Source: Auanema rhodensis
Taxonomy: Eukaryota; Nematoda; Chromadorea; Rhabditida; Rhabditidae
Reading direction: 5' to 3'
Assembly (NCBI GenBank): GCA_964057225.1
Contig: OZ059900.1
Coordinates: 25,435,638-25,499,637, forward strand
DNA length: 64,000 nucleotides
Numbering within the stretch: the stretch's first letter is position 1; every line of letters begins with the position of its first letter. A program made the position numbers and the translations under genes. The notes beneath the pieces are model-generated. The model did not search any database and was not told where the DNA came from. It saw only the letters and a program-made list of their open reading frames with translations. This document shows positions 63,960 to 64,000 of this stretch, piece after piece.

Positions 63960-64000
63960 GCTAGGTTTCATTGACATTGCATGAGTTTGAACACATGAAA
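63960..64000 (+). repeat. Partial monomer cut by the window edge
   Basis: The first 41 bases of monomer 188 match the reference. The array therefore continues beyond the window on this side. Confidence 0.97.

Larger units (their letters stand above)
1..64000 (+). repeat. 342-bp satellite DNA array, 187 complete monomers plus a 41-base partial
   Basis: The same 342-bp unit, here phased on GCTAGG, recurs without a break across the window, always on the same strand. Unit starts run 1, 343, 685, 1027 and so on to 63960. Of the 187 complete units, 170 are exactly 342 bp, eleven are 343 bp and six are 341 bp; the sum predicts the observed last start. Most units differ from the reference at zero to six positions (98-100% identity). 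Both window edges lie inside the array, so its true length is unknown. No gene, unique spacer or mobile element interrupts it, and this entry covers every stretch not listed separately. The family is not recognised. A role in heterochromatin or centromere structure is inferred from general knowledge of satellites, not shown here. Confidence 0.99.
54385..64000 (+). repeat. Array domain D: monomers 160-188, separate variant set
   Basis: Classes f, g and i are absent. Markers are T270A (54726 onward: 55068, 56094), ATAACGGG with GTTGTG (56778, 61566, 63276), AACAAATG (57120, 61908, 63618), AAAAAATTT with AAATTGATTT (57462, 59172), AGTACGTAAC (57804, 59514), CCATGAGG with CCCTGCTTTT (58146, 60198, 60882) and GACCAAAA (58488, 59856, 60540). 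Many monomers end in GTTTTACG (G327T). The monomer at 54385 lost one base (GCCAAAGGGG, 341 bp). Divergence from the reference rises toward the right edge. Confidence 0.87.

Noticed and set aside
1-64000. CRISPR array
   Set aside because: Units are 342 bp and directly adjacent with no variable spacers between short repeats.
1-64000. Bacterial or phage origin, with conserved operons or replication repeats
   Set aside because: 64 kb without any coding sequence and with HOR structure is not seen in compact prokaryotic genomes.
1-64000. Ribosomal DNA spacer subrepeats or telomere-associated repeats
   Set aside because: No rRNA sequence, Pol I-like unique segment or telomeric short motif occurs anywhere in the window.
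1-64000. Transposon or retroelement fragments
   Set aside because: No terminal inverted repeats, LTRs, reverse transcriptase or transposase frames, and no break in the monomer phase. Each 1-bp phase change was traced to a single-base indel.

Overview
The whole window is one uninterrupted satellite DNA array. A monomer of 342 bp (about 34% G+C) repeats head-to-tail, always in the same orientation, from base 1 to base 64000. I count 187 complete monomers plus a 41-base start of the 188th. The count closes exactly: 187 x 342 = 63954, eleven monomers are 1 bp longer and six are 1 bp shorter, so monomer 188 should begin at 63960, and it does. I find no protein gene, RNA gene, transposon, inverted segment, CRISPR array, telomere repeat or unique sequence.

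This size, homogeneity and lack of genes point to a eukaryotic nuclear genome, probably a heterochromatic (pericentromeric, centromeric or subtelomeric) block from a long-read assembly. I do not recognise the family and cannot name the species. The reference monomer has ten CpG dinucleotides against about 9.8 expected from its 59 G and 57 C, so there is no CpG depletion. That argues weakly against a genome with heavy germline CpG methylation, and fits many invertebrates.

The monomers fall into variant classes (positions counted from the G of GCTAGG as monomer position 1): a = reference; C = G24C; T10 = C10T; d = G24C, C90G, A231T; e = C35G; gat = T228G; h = T120A; hx = h plus G183A and C192T; f = T113A, T120A, G132A, A156G, C165T, C192T; f' = f keeping C165; g = C151A, A157G; i = A158G, C165T; a+ = one A inserted after 256. 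Their order shows several higher-order repeat (HOR) systems.

Layout. Domain A (1-14703): a 4-monomer HOR (1368 bp) at 1027-4104, an 8-monomer duplication at 5815-11285, then short units led by 341-bp h monomers. Domain B (14704-49253): f, g, h, i and a+ classes in multi-monomer blocks, including a 3763-bp-offset duplication and one 8-monomer block seen four times. Domain C (49254-54384): classes with A231T, G132C and C76T. Domain D (54385-64000): a different variant set in 5-monomer (1710 bp) and 2-monomer (684 bp) units, containing the most diverged monomer (62592-62933). The pattern is what unequal exchange and conversion produce, with homogenisation acting locally on multi-monomer units.

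Short open frames of 65-95 codons occur only where a point change removes the in-frame TAA at monomer positions 229-231. They are by-products of the repeat, not genes. No new enzymatic or defence system is present. The interest lies in the HOR architecture, the near-fixed 342-bp length and a few small conserved signals inside each monomer.
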